A stretch of 6,488 nt of DNA, from positions 1 through 6,488 of the forward strand of contig CALEPU010000167.1 in assembly GCA_937913075.1 (NCBI GenBank), read 5' to 3'. The position numbers and the translations under genes were made by a program. The DNA comes from an uncultured Clostridia bacterium (lineage in GTDB: Bacteria > Bacillota > Clostridia > Christensenellales > CAG-138). Under the pieces are notes generated by a model. The model worked only from the letters and a program-made list of their open reading frames with translations. It was not told where the DNA came from and searched no databases. Shown in pieces: positions 6,271-6,488 of this stretch. Positions within the stretch are counted from its first letter, which is position 1. Each line of letters starts with the position of its first letter.

Positions 6271-6488
6271 CAACGGTTCTCCTTCATACTGAATATGCTC
6301 TTATTGCGGAGGATATAATCGAGCCCCGACCATATAGTCATTATTACGGAAGCGGCAAGCAGTATGAAATCCACAGGCACGCCTATCGCCTTGAAGAAGG
6401 GGCCTGCAACAAGCACCATCGGAAGGGCAACGCTCTGCAAGGTGGTCTTTATTTTGCCGAGCACGCCCGCAGCCATAACAACCCCGCG
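6270..6488 (-). CDS. pgsA: CDP-diacylglycerol-glycerol-3-phosphate 3-phosphatidyltransferase, C-terminal end
   Basis: PgsA makes phosphatidylglycerophosphate, the committed step to phosphatidylglycerol, in the cytoplasmic membrane. Only the last 72 codons are in the window; the reading frame is open to the right edge, and the ATG at 6474-6476 is internal, not the start. The visible part reads RGVVMAAGVLGKIKTTLQSV, matching the family's conserved 'xLGKxKTxxQ' segment that follows the catalytic region. Two hydrophobic stretches follow (about SVALPMVLVAGPFF and VDFILLAASVIMTIWSGLDYIL), as expected for the last membrane helices, then a short polar tail ending KENR. The CDP-alcohol phosphotransferase DG-AR-G-D-D motif lies outside the window. 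The TGA stop (6270-6272) overlaps the start of cinA/pncC, the common pgsA-cinA pairing of Firmicutes. Confidence 0.9.
   Translation of the reverse strand, partial: RGVVMAAGVLGKIKTTLQSVALPMVLVAGPFFKAIGVPVDFILLAASVIMTIWSGLDYILRNKSIFSMKENR
6278..6284 (-). promoter_or_regulatory. cinA/pncC ribosome binding site inside pgsA
   Basis: AAGGAGA lies within the last codons of pgsA. It is 7 nt from the ATG at 6268-6270 but only 4 nt from the TTG at 6271-6273, favouring the ATG that overlaps the pgsA TGA by one base. Confidence 0.75.

Overview
The window looks like a chromosomal segment from a Gram-positive, low- to mid-GC Clostridia-type bacterium, possibly Oscillospirales/Ruminococcaceae; that rank is an inference from general protein flavour. 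The evidence is a DnaK lacking the extra nucleotide-binding-domain segment found in proteobacterial DnaK, an HrcA/CIRCE heat-shock control system, strong AGGAGG-type ribosome sites and near-consensus sigma-A promoters.

Layout. Positions 1-4203 hold the HrcA-controlled chaperone operon, transcribed on the minus strand: hrcA (4147-3104), grpE (3041-2397), dnaK (2321-468) and the 5' part of dnaJ (268 to beyond position 1). A sigma-A promoter with an extended -10 (4206-4234) is overlapped at its start site by a perfect CIRCE operator (4173-4203). HrcA represses the operon through CIRCE; GrpE, DnaK and DnaJ form the Hsp70 folding cycle. The 199-nt dnaK-dnaJ spacer is unusual. It holds a 14-bp GC-rich stem-loop, a long imperfect inverted repeat enclosing a terminator-like hairpin, and another hairpin just upstream of the dnaJ ribosome site.

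Positions 4302-4866 (plus strand) carry a divergently transcribed small lipoprotein gene of unknown function with its own good promoter. It ends at a perfect 26-nt palindrome (4868-4893) that should terminate both this gene and the convergent gntR gene.

Positions 4906-6488 (minus strand) carry the 3' end of pgsA (phosphatidylglycerophosphate synthase), a stand-alone cinA/pncC gene coupled to it by a one-base TGATG overlap, and a GntR/HutC-type regulator with a UTRA ligand-binding domain. The gntR gene has its own promoter, with a symmetric candidate operator just after the likely start site, suggesting autoregulation.

There is no gene-free stretch over 300 bases; the longest is the 218-nt hrcA/lipoprotein divergent region. 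I saw no tRNA, rRNA, CRISPR array, transposase or phage gene. Most of the window is conserved housekeeping sequence. The items worth a second look are the structured dnaK-dnaJ spacer, the uncharacterised lipoprotein facing the heat-shock promoter, and the unassigned GntR regulon. I do not see a clearly new multi-gene system.
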